DNA from: Mucilaginibacter pineti | GTDB taxonomy: Bacteria > Bacteroidota > Bacteroidia > Sphingobacteriales > Sphingobacteriaceae | Direction of reading: 5' to 3' | Assembly (NCBI RefSeq): GCF_900101875.1 | Contig: NZ_FNAI01000007.1 | Coordinates: 62,001 to 126,000 of the forward strand | Length of the DNA stretch: 64,000 nt | Program-made: the position numbers and the translations under genes | The notes under the pieces: generated by a model | Databases searched by the model: none | What the model was told of the DNA's origin: nothing | Seen by the model: the letters and a program-made list of their open reading frames with translations, nothing else | In this document: in pieces, positions 16,006 to 23,461 of the stretch | Layout of the letters: each line of letters begins with the position of its first letter | Numbering within the stretch: the stretch's first letter is position 1

Positions 16006-17193
16006 ATGATTGACGTTATATTAAATAAGGGTAAAGAAAAAGCCGTATTGCATAAACACCCCTGGGTATTTTCGGGAGCCGTTGAAAAGGTAAAAGGCAA
16101 ACCTGCCAATGGCGATGTGGTACGCCTCCTTAATGCCAAAGGCGATTTTATGGCTTATGGTTTTTATAACGATCAATCAAGAGTAGCCCTGCGCCTGCTG
16201 GAATGGGACGAGGCAGTAGAAATTAATGACGACTGGTTTCGCCGTAAATTGGGCACTGCAGTTAAAAGCCGCGCCAATGTACTGGAAAATGGCACCAATA
16301 CCTGCCGGTTGGTTTTCAGCGAATCCGACTATCTGCCAGGATTAATTGTAGATAAGTATGCAGGCCACCTGGCCGTACAGGTACTAACATCTGGTATGGA
16401 ACGGATGATGCCTGTAATTATTGATGAACTGCAAAAACTGTTAAACCCCGAAAGTATCTCCGATAAAAGCGACTCGGCCTCCCGGGCGCATGAAGGCTTA
16501 TTGGAAACCGAAAATAAAGTACTTGCCGGCAACCCGCCGCCTGAAATAGTTGAAGTGCTGGAGAATGGTGTAGTTTACGGGATCAACATTACAGAAGGGC
16601 AAAAATCCGGCTTTTATTGCGATCAACGTGATAACCGCCGTGTAGTTGCATCGTATGCTAAAAATAAAAAGGTGTTAGATTGCTTTTGCTATACTGGCGG
16701 TTTTACCTTAAACAGTCTAAAAAACGGTGCAGCATCTGTAACCAGTGTTGACAGCTCTGCGCTGGCCATAGAAACACTGAAAGAGAATATCCTTCTGAAT
16801 AAATTGAATGCAGATAAGCATACTTCCATAAAATCTGATGTTAACGTACAATTGCGCAAATTCAGGGATGATGGCGAAAAGTTTGACGTGATCGTGCTTG
16901 ATCCGCCTAAATATGCGCCGTCGCGTTCGGCACTTACCCGGGCTTCACGCGCTTATAAAGACCTTAACCGCTTAGGAATGCTACTGCTCAACGAAGGCGG
17001 ATTGCTGGCTACCTATTCCTGCTCTGGCGCTATGGATATGGAAACCTTTAAGCAGGTAATTGCCTGGGCCGCGCTTGACGCTGGCAAACAAGTGCAATTC
17101 ATTTACCAGTTTCACCAACCAGAAGATCACCCTGTAAGGGCTTCATTCCCAGAGGGTGAATATCTGAAGGGTTTGTTATGCCGGGTGTTTTAG
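16006..17193 (+). CDS. rlmI: Class I SAM-dependent rRNA large-subunit methyltransferase (RlmI-like)
   Basis: A 395-residue protein. The N-terminal PUA-like domain (LHKHPWVFSGAVEKV) is followed by an EEHEI-type linker region and a Rossmann methyltransferase domain with VLDCFCYTGGFTLN (motif I), SVDSSALAIE (motif II) and VLDPPKYAPSR (motif IV). This is the COG1092 layout, which methylates a cytosine-5 in 23S rRNA. The ATG at 16006 was chosen because the promoter box is immediately upstream. The exact target nucleotide is not proven by sequence. Confidence 0.85.
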   Translation: MIDVILNKGKEKAVLHKHPWVFSGAVEKVKGKPANGDVVRLLNAKGDFMAYGFYNDQSRVALRLLEWDEAVEINDDWFRRKLGTAVKSRANVLENGTNTCRLVFSESDYLPGLIVDKYAGHLAVQVLTSGMERMMPVIIDELQKLLNPESISDKSDSASRAHEGLLETENKVLAGNPPPEIVEVLENGVVYGINITEGQKSGFYCDQRDNRRVVASYAKNKKVLDCFCYTGGFTLNSLKNGAASVTSVDSSALAIETLKENILLNKLNADKHTSIKSDVNVQLRKFRDDGEKFDVIVLDPPKYAPSRSALTRASRAYKDLNRLGMLLLNEGGLLATYSCSGAMDMETFKQVIAWAALDAGKQVQFIYQFHQPEDHPVRASFPEGEYLKGLLCRVF

Positions 17194-17279
17194 GGACTTT
17201 GGAATAATGGACTTTAAGACAATTGGAACTATCTAATTAGATAAGGATTGTATAAGTCAGGAACAAAAGGCATTGCCTT

Positions 17280-17319
17280 GTGCGATTCCCTCCCTTGGGA
17301 GGGGCAGGGAGGGGTTTCT
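17280..17319. repeat. Left terminal inverted repeat of the DUF559 cassette
   Basis: Outer half GTGCGATTCCCTCCC, then TTGGGAGGGGC and AGGGAGGGGTTTCT. It differs from the right end by one substitution and a one-base length change next to it. Confidence 0.9.
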
Positions 17320-17342
17320 GCGAAGTATAAGCTAAACTGATA

Positions 17343-17765
17343 CTATTTTAATAAGCTTGAATCAAATTCCTCAGGTAGTTTAATTGAAGAAGTGGTATTA
17401 ATAATTTCTATTATCGTGCTTTCAATAGTTCTTAATACATTTATAATATCGTTTTTTATTTCAGCCTCTGAAAAGCGTATAATCCGTATCCCAAAGCTTT
17501 CTAATTTTTTCTCTCTTAATTCATCTTTATTAAATGCTTCTTCGTAATTGTGTGACATCCCATCAATTTCAATTACCAGCATTAAATTTTTACAATAAAA
17601 ATCGACTATATAATTATCGATGCAGCACTGGCGATCAAAAATCAAAGCCCAATAATTTATTACCTTTAACTCATTCCATAGTAACACCTCGCCAAAAGTC
17701 ATATCCTTTCTTAACTTTCGGGCTAATGCTTTTAATTTAGGATTGTATGGAATAATTTTGGTCAT
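17343..17765 (-). CDS. DUF559 / Vsr-like endonuclease-domain protein
   Basis: A 140-residue protein starting MTKIIPYNPKLKALARKLRK. The PD-(D/E)XK-like core is intact: TFGEVLLWNELK, then DRQCCIDNYIVDFYC with the first acidic residue, LVIEIDGMSH with the E-x-D pair, and a C-terminal GIRIIRFSEAEI. DUF559 proteins are related to very-short-patch-repair and restriction-like nucleases; no biochemical role is known to me for this branch. ATG 17765 is preferred over TTG 17768. The gene is lower in GC than its flanking repeats and stands alone inside them. Confidence 0.85.
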   Translation of the reverse strand: MTKIIPYNPKLKALARKLRKDMTFGEVLLWNELKVINYWALIFDRQCCIDNYIVDFYCKNLMLVIEIDGMSHNYEEAFNKDELREKKLESFGIRIIRFSEAEIKNDIINVLRTIESTIIEIINTTSSIKLPEEFDSSLLK

Positions 17766-17780
17766 CAATAAATCGCTTTT

Positions 17781-17819
17781 AGAAACCCCTCCCTACCCTC
17801 CCGAGGGAGGGAATCGCAC
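17781..17819. repeat. Right terminal inverted repeat of the DUF559 cassette
   Basis: Reads AGAAACCCCTCCCT then ACCCTCCCGAGGGAGGG and AATCGCAC, the complement of the left end. It begins 15 bases outside the endonuclease start codon. Confidence 0.9.
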
Positions 17820-17866
17820 GAGGCCCGGGCTTTGAACGTTATTTTATAACGCTAACGTCTTGATTC

Positions 17867-18622
17867 TTACTTTTTTGCCTTCTTAGCTTTCATTTTTAAA
17901 TTCAACATCTCTACCAATACCGAAAACGCCATAGCAAAATAGATGTATCCTTTGGGGATGTGCTGTTCAAAAGCCTCCGCCAAAAGCGAAACACCTATCA
18001 GCAAAAGGAACGATAGCGCCAGCATCTTTACAGTCGGGTGCTTGTTTACAAAGCCCGCTACGCCGTTTGAGGCCCACATCATAATGCCTACAGCTATTAC
18101 TACGGCCAGTATCATGATCTCTACATGGCTGGCCATTCCAACAGCAGTGATAACCGAATCTAACGAGAATACAATGTCCAGCAGCATGATCTGGATAATG
18201 GTGCCCCAAAAGGTATGAGGTTTTACATTTTCGCCGCCTTCCTCTTCGCCCTCAATTTTATGGTGAATTTCGGCAGTACTTTTATATATCAGGAACAAGC
18301 CACCCACTATAAGTATCAAATCGCGACCGGAAATAGCCAGTTTTTCAACCCAACCGGCATCTGTAATGCTTAGTAAATGACCCAGATTAAACAGGGGAGC
18401 GGTAAGCGTCATCACCCAGCTAATGGACAGCAACAGCAATATCCTGGTGATCATAGCCATCCCTAAACCAATACGCCGGCCTTTACTTTGCTGGTTGGCA
18501 GGCAACTTATCTGACAGGATAGAAATAAAGATCACGTTATCTATACCCAAAACAATTTCCAGGAGTGTAAGGGTTATTAAGGAGATCCATGATTCGGCCT
18601 GGGCAAATATTTCTATATCCAT
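17867..18622 (-). CDS. TerC family integral membrane protein
   Basis: A 251-residue protein with seven or eight helices and the TerC signatures TLLEIVLGIDNVIFISIL and LLDIVFSLDSVITAVGMA, each holding the conserved acidic residues in the membrane. TerC/YgdQ proteins are linked to metal (manganese) export or metalation of exported proteins and to tellurite resistance in some plasmids. A single chromosomal copy such as this usually has a metal-homeostasis role. A cytoplasmic glutamate-rich loop (KIEGEEEGGENVK) lies between helices 3 and 4. Confidence 0.85.
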   Translation of the reverse strand: MDIEIFAQAESWISLITLTLLEIVLGIDNVIFISILSDKLPANQQSKGRRIGLGMAMITRILLLLSISWVMTLTAPLFNLGHLLSITDAGWVEKLAISGRDLILIVGGLFLIYKSTAEIHHKIEGEEEGGENVKPHTFWGTIIQIMLLDIVFSLDSVITAVGMASHVEIMILAVVIAVGIMMWASNGVAGFVNKHPTVKMLALSFLLLIGVSLLAEAFEQHIPKGYIYFAMAFSVLVEMLNLKMKAKKAKK

Positions 18623-18646
18623 AAGGGTTGACGCGTTTAGCCCAAA

Positions 18647-18677
18647 AATAACAAAACCCCTGTCGTTTTGTGACAGG
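18647..18677 (-). terminator. Terminator of the ECF sigma operon
   Basis: On the minus strand CCTGTC and GACAGG (18659-18677) form a stem, followed by GGTTTTGTTATTTTT. It lies directly after the last gene of the operon. Confidence 0.7.
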
Positions 18678-18708
18678 AGCTAAGTATTTAGTTTAAATAT
18701 ATTAGGGT

Positions 18709-20124
18709 TTAATCAAATTTTACGCTGCCGTAGTTTGAGGTAACGGTAATTGTTTTTTCGCTAGCACCTTTTCCTAAATGACCTTTATAGTTTTTTGTAG
18801 GGTTAAATCCGCGTTCGCCGTCAGCAGGTGTTTTGCTGGTGATGTTAACATCGTGCCCATCATAATTAAAGCTGCCGTAGTGTATGGTTACATCAAAATC
18901 AGCATTATGGTCGCTCCCGATACCCAGTTTTACGCTGGAGTATGACGAGGTAACGGATAAGTTCTTTACGTTTTTATCAACCTCATTAATATTTAAACCG
19001 CCGCCAAATTTTAAGTTGATGTTACCTGATGTAGTGATCCTGCCAATTTTTGCAGAGCCGTAGCTAACATCGGCATTTAGCTTATTGCAATCGCCAAGAT
19101 CCAAACTGCCATAGGCTACGTCAAGTTCGCTGTCGTTCAGGGAGCCAATATTAGCACTGCCGTACCTCACCTTTATCTGGTTGCCTGTGTGGCTTAATAC
19201 TTTGGCAACAAGGCTGCCATACGAATTATTGATGTTCAGCTTGCCATCCAAATCGGGCAGGTTAGTACTGCCGTATTTGTTGGTGATATTTAAGGCGCTT
19301 TTGGCAGGCATATACACCGTGTAATTTATACTGATTGAATGCGAAGAACTACGTTTGCCGCTGAATAAGGAGCTCCATGAACCATTATTATCATCATCAG
19401 ATTTGATGTAGGTTTTAAAGAAAACATCTGATCCATCTTTGCTATCCATGATTTTTACATTATCCAATAGTTTTTGCGCCTTGTCATCGTCATTAGCTAC
19501 AACTTTTATCTGTACGTCAACCTTTACTTCGTTTTTTGCCCAGGTGTTTACTGTTATTTTGCCAAAACGGTTATCAATATTAATTACATCATTGCCATCA
19601 ACAGAGTAACTTTTGCTGTAGTTTTTAATTTTTTCAATGCCATCATCTTTGCCGCTGCGTTTAGTGGCGGTATCCTCCTCGTTGCTGAAAAATGTAAAGT
19701 TGTTGTCGAAATCCTTAAATCCGTAAGCGATTTTAGGTGCCAGATCTGTACTAAAGCTAAAGTTGAGGCTGCTATCTAATGATTTATAGGTGAAGGTTTT
19801 TAAACTGTCGAACTTAAAGTTGAAGTTTTTGCTGAAGCTTTTGAACTTTTTCGCGCTCAGCTTCATGGTTTTTTCAATTTTAAGTTTGTTAAGGGCATTC
19901 ATTTTTACCTGAAGATCTCTCATTTGAATTTTCAGATCATTCATTTTTAGCTGAAAATCCTTATCGTCCAGTTTTTCAAGTGGCTTCATGTCTGATGCAG
20001 GCGGTGCTGGCAGCGGTTTGGGCGATACGGGCGGCGCAGGGGTAACCTGTGCAAAAGTGTTTGAACAAACGGTTATTAAAACCATTAAAGCAAACAGGAA
20101 TGGGTTAAATATTTTTGATTTCAT
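18709..20124 (-). CDS. Exported DUF4097-like beta-helix protein with YGS repeats
   Basis: A 471-residue protein with a signal peptide, a proline-rich stretch (residues about 28-45), a short charged coiled coil (about 50-95) and a C-terminal beta-solenoid region (about 180-471). The latter repeats a YGS/YSS step about every 20 residues (NKYGSTNLPDL, VRYGSANIGSL, VAYGSLDLGDC, VSYGSAKIGRI), typical of DUF4097-type adhesin-like folds. It is the last gene of an ECF sigma/anti-sigma operon; its first 20 bases overlap the anti-sigma gene. It may be the envelope effector of that regulon (inference). Confidence 0.7.
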   Translation of the reverse strand: MKSKIFNPFLFALMVLITVCSNTFAQVTPAPPVSPKPLPAPPASDMKPLEKLDDKDFQLKMNDLKIQMRDLQVKMNALNKLKIEKTMKLSAKKFKSFSKNFNFKFDSLKTFTYKSLDSSLNFSFSTDLAPKIAYGFKDFDNNFTFFSNEEDTATKRSGKDDGIEKIKNYSKSYSVDGNDVINIDNRFGKITVNTWAKNEVKVDVQIKVVANDDDKAQKLLDNVKIMDSKDGSDVFFKTYIKSDDDNNGSWSSLFSGKRSSSHSISINYTVYMPAKSALNITNKYGSTNLPDLDGKLNINNSYGSLVAKVLSHTGNQIKVRYGSANIGSLNDSELDVAYGSLDLGDCNKLNADVSYGSAKIGRITTSGNINLKFGGGLNINEVDKNVKNLSVTSSYSSVKLGIGSDHNADFDVTIHYGSFNYDGHDVNITSKTPADGERGFNPTKNYKGHLGKGASEKTITVTSNYGSVKFD

Positions 20125-20668
20125 TTTTTTGATCTTTTTTCATTTGGTTGTATTGCTCTAATACATTCAATTGCTGATTAAGCAACTCAGTTTGTATTTG
20201 CAAGTTCCGGATCATTGCATGTAAAACTGTTTCCTGGTTAGGGCTGGTGGCTAAGTCGTTATTAAGTTTTTTATAAGTAGAATCCATTTTGGCAATTTCT
20301 GCGCTAAACTCCTGGTATAATTGCGGATCGGCCTTTGCTGCCGATTTTAACTCGGTTAACTTGGTTTCAACCAACGAGGCATAGTGCACCTGTTGCCTTG
20401 CATATTCGGGGTTAATGGCTACAAGATCAACGCCTTTTGTTCCTTTTTGGCTTTGGAGGTAAATACCGAAACCGATACCCATTACCACAATTACCGATGC
20501 GGCCACCTTTAGCACAAAGCCGAGTGAAAAGGTTTTGGTTTCGCGCTTTTTTGGCTGTTCATCCAATATTAATTGCTGTTCAATCTTGCTCCATAAATCT
20601 GCAGAAGGTTCAATTTCGTCAAACTCATCGTGGTTATTTTTAATGAAATCTTCAAATCGCTTGCTCAT
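20105..20668 (-). CDS. Putative membrane anti-sigma factor
   Basis: A 187-residue protein with a cytoplasmic N-terminal part (FEDFIKNNHDEFDEIEPS), one membrane helix (about 47-68) and a C-terminal helical, glutamine/leucine-rich domain likely to form a coiled coil. It starts within the stop codon of the ECF sigma gene (ATGA overlap). Topology and position are those of an anti-sigma factor, but no classical zinc anti-sigma motif is seen, so the role is inferred from context. Confidence 0.65.
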   Translation of the reverse strand: MSKRFEDFIKNNHDEFDEIEPSADLWSKIEQQLILDEQPKKRETKTFSLGFVLKVAASVIVVMGIGFGIYLQSQKGTKGVDLVAINPEYARQQVHYASLVETKLTELKSAAKADPQLYQEFSAEIAKMDSTYKKLNNDLATSPNQETVLHAMIRNLQIQTELLNQQLNVLEQYNQMKKDQKNEIKNI

Positions 20669-21225
20669 GATACTTTTCCTTTCCTGTTTAAAATTTCCAT
20701 TAATTTTCTTTTAGCTCTCAAAAACTGGGTTCTTGATGTGTTTTCTGTTATGCTTAGTATTTGTCCTATCTCTTCGTGATCGTAACCTTCCAGCAAGTAA
20801 AGCGATAATACTACGCGGTACCCGTCTGGCAATTGTTTCATGGCTTCTTTAACCAGCGCCACCTGGTATTGAATTTCTTCATCGTCGGCATTTTCCTCAT
20901 CCGGGATATTCTCCAGATGATCGCCTTCCAGTTCAATCAGTTCCAATTTGCGTTTCCGCAGCATGTTTATGGAGCGGTTTACCACAATTTGTTTAAGCCA
21001 TAAACCAAATGTAGTTTCCTGCCTGAAATCCCTGAGCTTATTAAAAGCATCCAGGAAAGCCTCCTGCAAAACATCTTCAGCTTCGCCAATATTACCCACT
21101 ATCCTAAAGGCAACGTTTAGCATTGCTTTAGAATACAGCCGGTACAGCTCGTAACTGGCTTTTTTGCTTCCCTGTCTACATTCAACCACAAGGTTGTAAT
21201 GTTTGTCAATATATATGGCTTCCAA
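20665..21225 (-). CDS. RNA polymerase ECF-type sigma-70 factor
   Basis: A 186-residue sigma factor with region 2 (AMLNVAFRIVGNIGEAEDVL then QEAFLDAFNKL) and region 4 (QLPDGYRVVLSLYLLEGYDH, EEIGQILSITENTSRTQFLR). No in-frame ATG is available upstream, so it starts at TTG 21225. It is the first gene of a three-gene operon with an anti-sigma factor and a beta-helix protein. A minus-strand AAC-N16-CGTC promoter upstream suggests it drives its own operon. Confidence 0.88.
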   Translation of the reverse strand: MEAIYIDKHYNLVVECRQGSKKASYELYRLYSKAMLNVAFRIVGNIGEAEDVLQEAFLDAFNKLRDFRQETTFGLWLKQIVVNRSINMLRKRKLELIELEGDHLENIPDEENADDEEIQYQVALVKEAMKQLPDGYRVVLSLYLLEGYDHEEIGQILSITENTSRTQFLRAKRKLMEILNRKGKVS

Positions 21226-21249
21226 ATTGTGTTAAGCTTCAAGTTAAAT

Positions 21250-21274
21250 GACGCATGGGTTTTTACAACGTTGC
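21250..21274 (-). promoter_or_regulatory. Candidate autoregulatory ECF promoter
   Basis: On the minus strand GCAAC (21270-21274) and CGTC (21250-21253) are separated so that AAC and CGTC are 16 bases apart, the classical ECF -35/-10 arrangement. The sigma start codon is 25 bases downstream of CGTC. Confidence 0.5.
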
Positions 21275-21296
21275 ACGACGAGAGAAAATAATTTTT

Positions 21297-21419
21297 AGAT
21301 GTGCGGATTTCAGATTACAGATGTGCAGATTATTCGAATGAAATTGTACATCTTTCAATCATATATGCACATTAAAGAACCATCTGAAATCCACACATTT
21401 AAAATCTGCAAATCTGAAA
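21297..21419. repeat. Inverted repeat of the ATCTGCACATCTG family, copy 1
   Basis: Left arm AGATGTGCGGATTTCAGAT and right arm ATCTGAAATCCACACATTT are complementary at 16 of 19 positions; further ATCTGCAAATCTG words follow. It fills the gap between the sigma operon promoter and the end of the NadR-like gene. Other copies are at 34850-34976 and 60226-60362. Confidence 0.75.
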
Positions 21420-21944
21420 CTATTCGGCCAGGAAGTCGTCAATAGCTTTAATGGCATTTTGATACCTGTCACCAGCAGTGCCAGAAATTACTTCATAGCG
21501 TGCTCCGAGGGCCTCAAGCTCGTTATGCCAAACTTTCATGAAGTGCTCACGCATGGTGGGGAAGTTACGCAGCGGATCATCCTGCCAGGGCAGATCGATG
21601 TTCAAGAGCAGGTACAGATCATACGGGTGCTTGGGTAGTTCATCCAGCACCTCCTGCGGGGCACTGCCAAACATTTCGTCGCTCCATATTTTTACGGTGA
21701 TAAAAGTGGTATCGCAAATAAGAATTTTATTGGCCTGCGGGAGCAATTCGGCTTCCAATTGCAACTGACCATAAAACATATTGATCTCATCCTGCCAGGT
21801 ACAGGGCCCGGTGAGCTTTTCGCAATAGGCGCGGGCATACTCGGGCACCGAAACCGTGTGGTAATGTGCCGCCAGAAAATCGGCCATGGTTGATTTTCCT
21901 GTCGATTCGGGACCTACTACTGCTATTCTGAGTATGTTGTTCAT
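21420..21944 (-). CDS. P-loop ATPase/kinase, NadR C-terminal-like
   Basis: A 174-residue protein with Walker A GPESTGKST at residues about 11-19, then VPEYARAYCEKL and KILICDTTFITVKIWSDEMF, which match the ribosylnicotinamide-kinase-like domain of NadR. It lacks the helix-turn-helix and adenylyltransferase parts, so it could be a free-standing nicotinamide riboside kinase or another small-molecule kinase. The frame extends upstream to 22001 but that part translates repeat sequence, so the ATG at 21944 (MNNILRIAVVG) was chosen. Confidence 0.75.
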   Translation of the reverse strand: MNNILRIAVVGPESTGKSTMADFLAAHYHTVSVPEYARAYCEKLTGPCTWQDEINMFYGQLQLEAELLPQANKILICDTTFITVKIWSDEMFGSAPQEVLDELPKHPYDLYLLLNIDLPWQDDPLRNFPTMREHFMKVWHNELEALGARYEVISGTAGDRYQNAIKAIDDFLAE

Positions 21945-21970
21945 GGAGAATAAATTTATATCGGTGAATC

Positions 21971-22131
21971 GACTCACCCGACCATCGCTACGCTCGGTCA
22001 CCCTCTCTTCGCCTTCGGCGGAAAGAGGGGATTGCAGGTTTGATAGTATTGATATTATAAAAAATGTCTTTACCCTCTTTACAGCGAAGCTGTAGAGAGG
22101 GTCGGCAAGCGTAGCGATGCTGGGGTGAGTC
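21971..22131. repeat. 59-bp inverted repeat with an inner hairpin in each arm
   Basis: Arms 21971-22029 and 22073-22131 both begin GACTCACCC from outside and share ATCGCTACGCT. Each arm contains its own 13-bp stem: 22001-22029 with loop TTC and 22073-22101 with loop GAA, both with CCCTCT/AGAGGG bases. The upper stem bases differ between arms but stay paired. It separates the NadR-like start from the M28 gene end. Confidence 0.85.
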
Positions 22132-22159
22132 CTCGCCGCTTTGCTGCGCCAAACAACGA

Positions 22160-23455
22160 TTACTTTTCCAGCTTGGGCACCCTGGTAGGCGTATCCTCAC
22201 CGGCAACTATAGTGCGGGAGCTTAGCGCTATGGCCTTTATGGTAGATACAATATTATTTACGTCGAGCGAGCTAAATTCGTCCTTTACGGTGTGGTATAA
22301 CTTATCAATATCTATCTGATCTGTTGATATGGTATGCGCTGGTACGCCAACCTCTGCAAGCGACGCATTATCACTGCGGTAAAAAAGATCCTGATCCGGG
22401 TAAGGGTCTGGATAAAATTTAAAGGCGGTGCCGGTTAGGTTCTTTTGTAATATGGTGCCGAAGTTCGATCTGTCGAACCCGGTAATGAACGCCGAATTTT
22501 TGCCAAATTTTGACGCCTTGCCAATCATTTCGATATTAAACATCGCCATTACCTTATCGGGGTTTACCTGGGTGGCAAAGTATTGCGAACCGTATTCTCC
22601 AATTTCTTCGGCGGTGAAGGCTACAAAGATAATGGTGCGGGCATTGTTGTTTAGTTTTTTGTAGTATTTGGCCAGCGTTAATACGGCGGTAGTGCCCGAT
22701 GCGTCATCATCGGCACCGTTGGCAATGCTATCGCCTTCTACCGGTTTAAGGATGCCCAAATGGTCATAATGGCCCGAGAAAACAACATACTCATTGGGCT
22801 TGGTTTTGCCCGGTAGCATCCCCGCTACGTTAAATAACGGCAACTCTTCATTTTTGCTTTCGTAACTGGCATCAAATGAGGTTACATTGTCGAATTTGCC
22901 TATTACAAATATTACCGGTTGTGTGTCTTTTCCTTTAAAAGTTACGCTGCCACGGGTAACAAAATCGCGGATGCGTTTAAACAAAGCGTCAAATTTAGGG
23001 TCGACGATAACCAGCATTTTCTTTCCACTTTTTATGGCGCTATAATATTCCTGCCTGAAATTTTTGTCGGCGGTTACCTGCACAACCTGCACGTCCTTAT
23101 CTGATGCCCAGGTAAACGATGTATTTCCATTAGCAAAAACGCTATCGGCGGCTATGCTTTTGCCGTTAATACTCAATGAGGTTTTAACAGGCGTACTGCG
23201 GATCATGGTAAAATTCTGCCTGAAATCCTTATTGCCGGCCAATGGTTTTAAACCAGCTTTGGTGTATTCGCCTTCAATAAATTTGGCGGCTTTTTCAATG
23301 CCCGGCGTAAAGGTTGCCCTGCCCTGCATATCATCGGCCGATAAGGTTTTTATGATGCGGGTTACATCTTCCTGGTTTATTAATTTATTTACGTTTTGTG
23401 CAAAACTGCAGGTTGATGCTGCTGCCAGAACTGCTGCTAATACTATTTTCTTCAT
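22160..23455 (-). CDS. Exported M28 family zinc aminopeptidase
   Basis: A 431-residue protein with a signal peptide (MKKIVLAAVLAAASTCSFAQ) and the M28 metal site: VFSGHYDHLG (His), NGADDDASGT (bridging Asp), FTAEEIGEYGS (catalytic Glu and ligand Glu) and NIEMIGK, with a late His in VPAHTIST. M28 enzymes remove N-terminal residues from peptides. It lies six bases downstream of the M61 gene on the same strand, so the two are probably co-transcribed. Confidence 0.88.
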   Translation of the reverse strand: MKKIVLAAVLAAASTCSFAQNVNKLINQEDVTRIIKTLSADDMQGRATFTPGIEKAAKFIEGEYTKAGLKPLAGNKDFRQNFTMIRSTPVKTSLSINGKSIAADSVFANGNTSFTWASDKDVQVVQVTADKNFRQEYYSAIKSGKKMLVIVDPKFDALFKRIRDFVTRGSVTFKGKDTQPVIFVIGKFDNVTSFDASYESKNEELPLFNVAGMLPGKTKPNEYVVFSGHYDHLGILKPVEGDSIANGADDDASGTTAVLTLAKYYKKLNNNARTIIFVAFTAEEIGEYGSQYFATQVNPDKVMAMFNIEMIGKASKFGKNSAFITGFDRSNFGTILQKNLTGTAFKFYPDPYPDQDLFYRSDNASLAEVGVPAHTISTDQIDIDKLYHTVKDEFSSLDVNNIVSTIKAIALSSRTIVAGEDTPTRVPKLEK

Positions 23456-23461
23456 CTGTTG

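Larger units (their letters stand above)
17280..17819. mobile_element. Candidate DUF559 cassette with 40-bp terminal inverted repeats
   Basis: A 40-base left end (17280-17319) and 39-base right end (17781-17819) are inverted copies with about 37 matching positions, both starting GTGCGATTCCCTCCC from the outside. Each end also holds its own hairpin, CCCTCCC-N2-GGGAGGG. Between them is one intact gene, a DUF559 endonuclease-like protein. The 540-bp unit has the form of a minimal mobile or REP-like cassette; no target-site duplication is evident. Confidence 0.55.

Noticed and set aside
22463..22480. Sequence resembling a tRNA T-arm (TTCGATCTGTCGAAC)
   Set aside because: It is inside the M28 coding region and no acceptor or anticodon arm can be built around it. 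No tRNA was found in the window.
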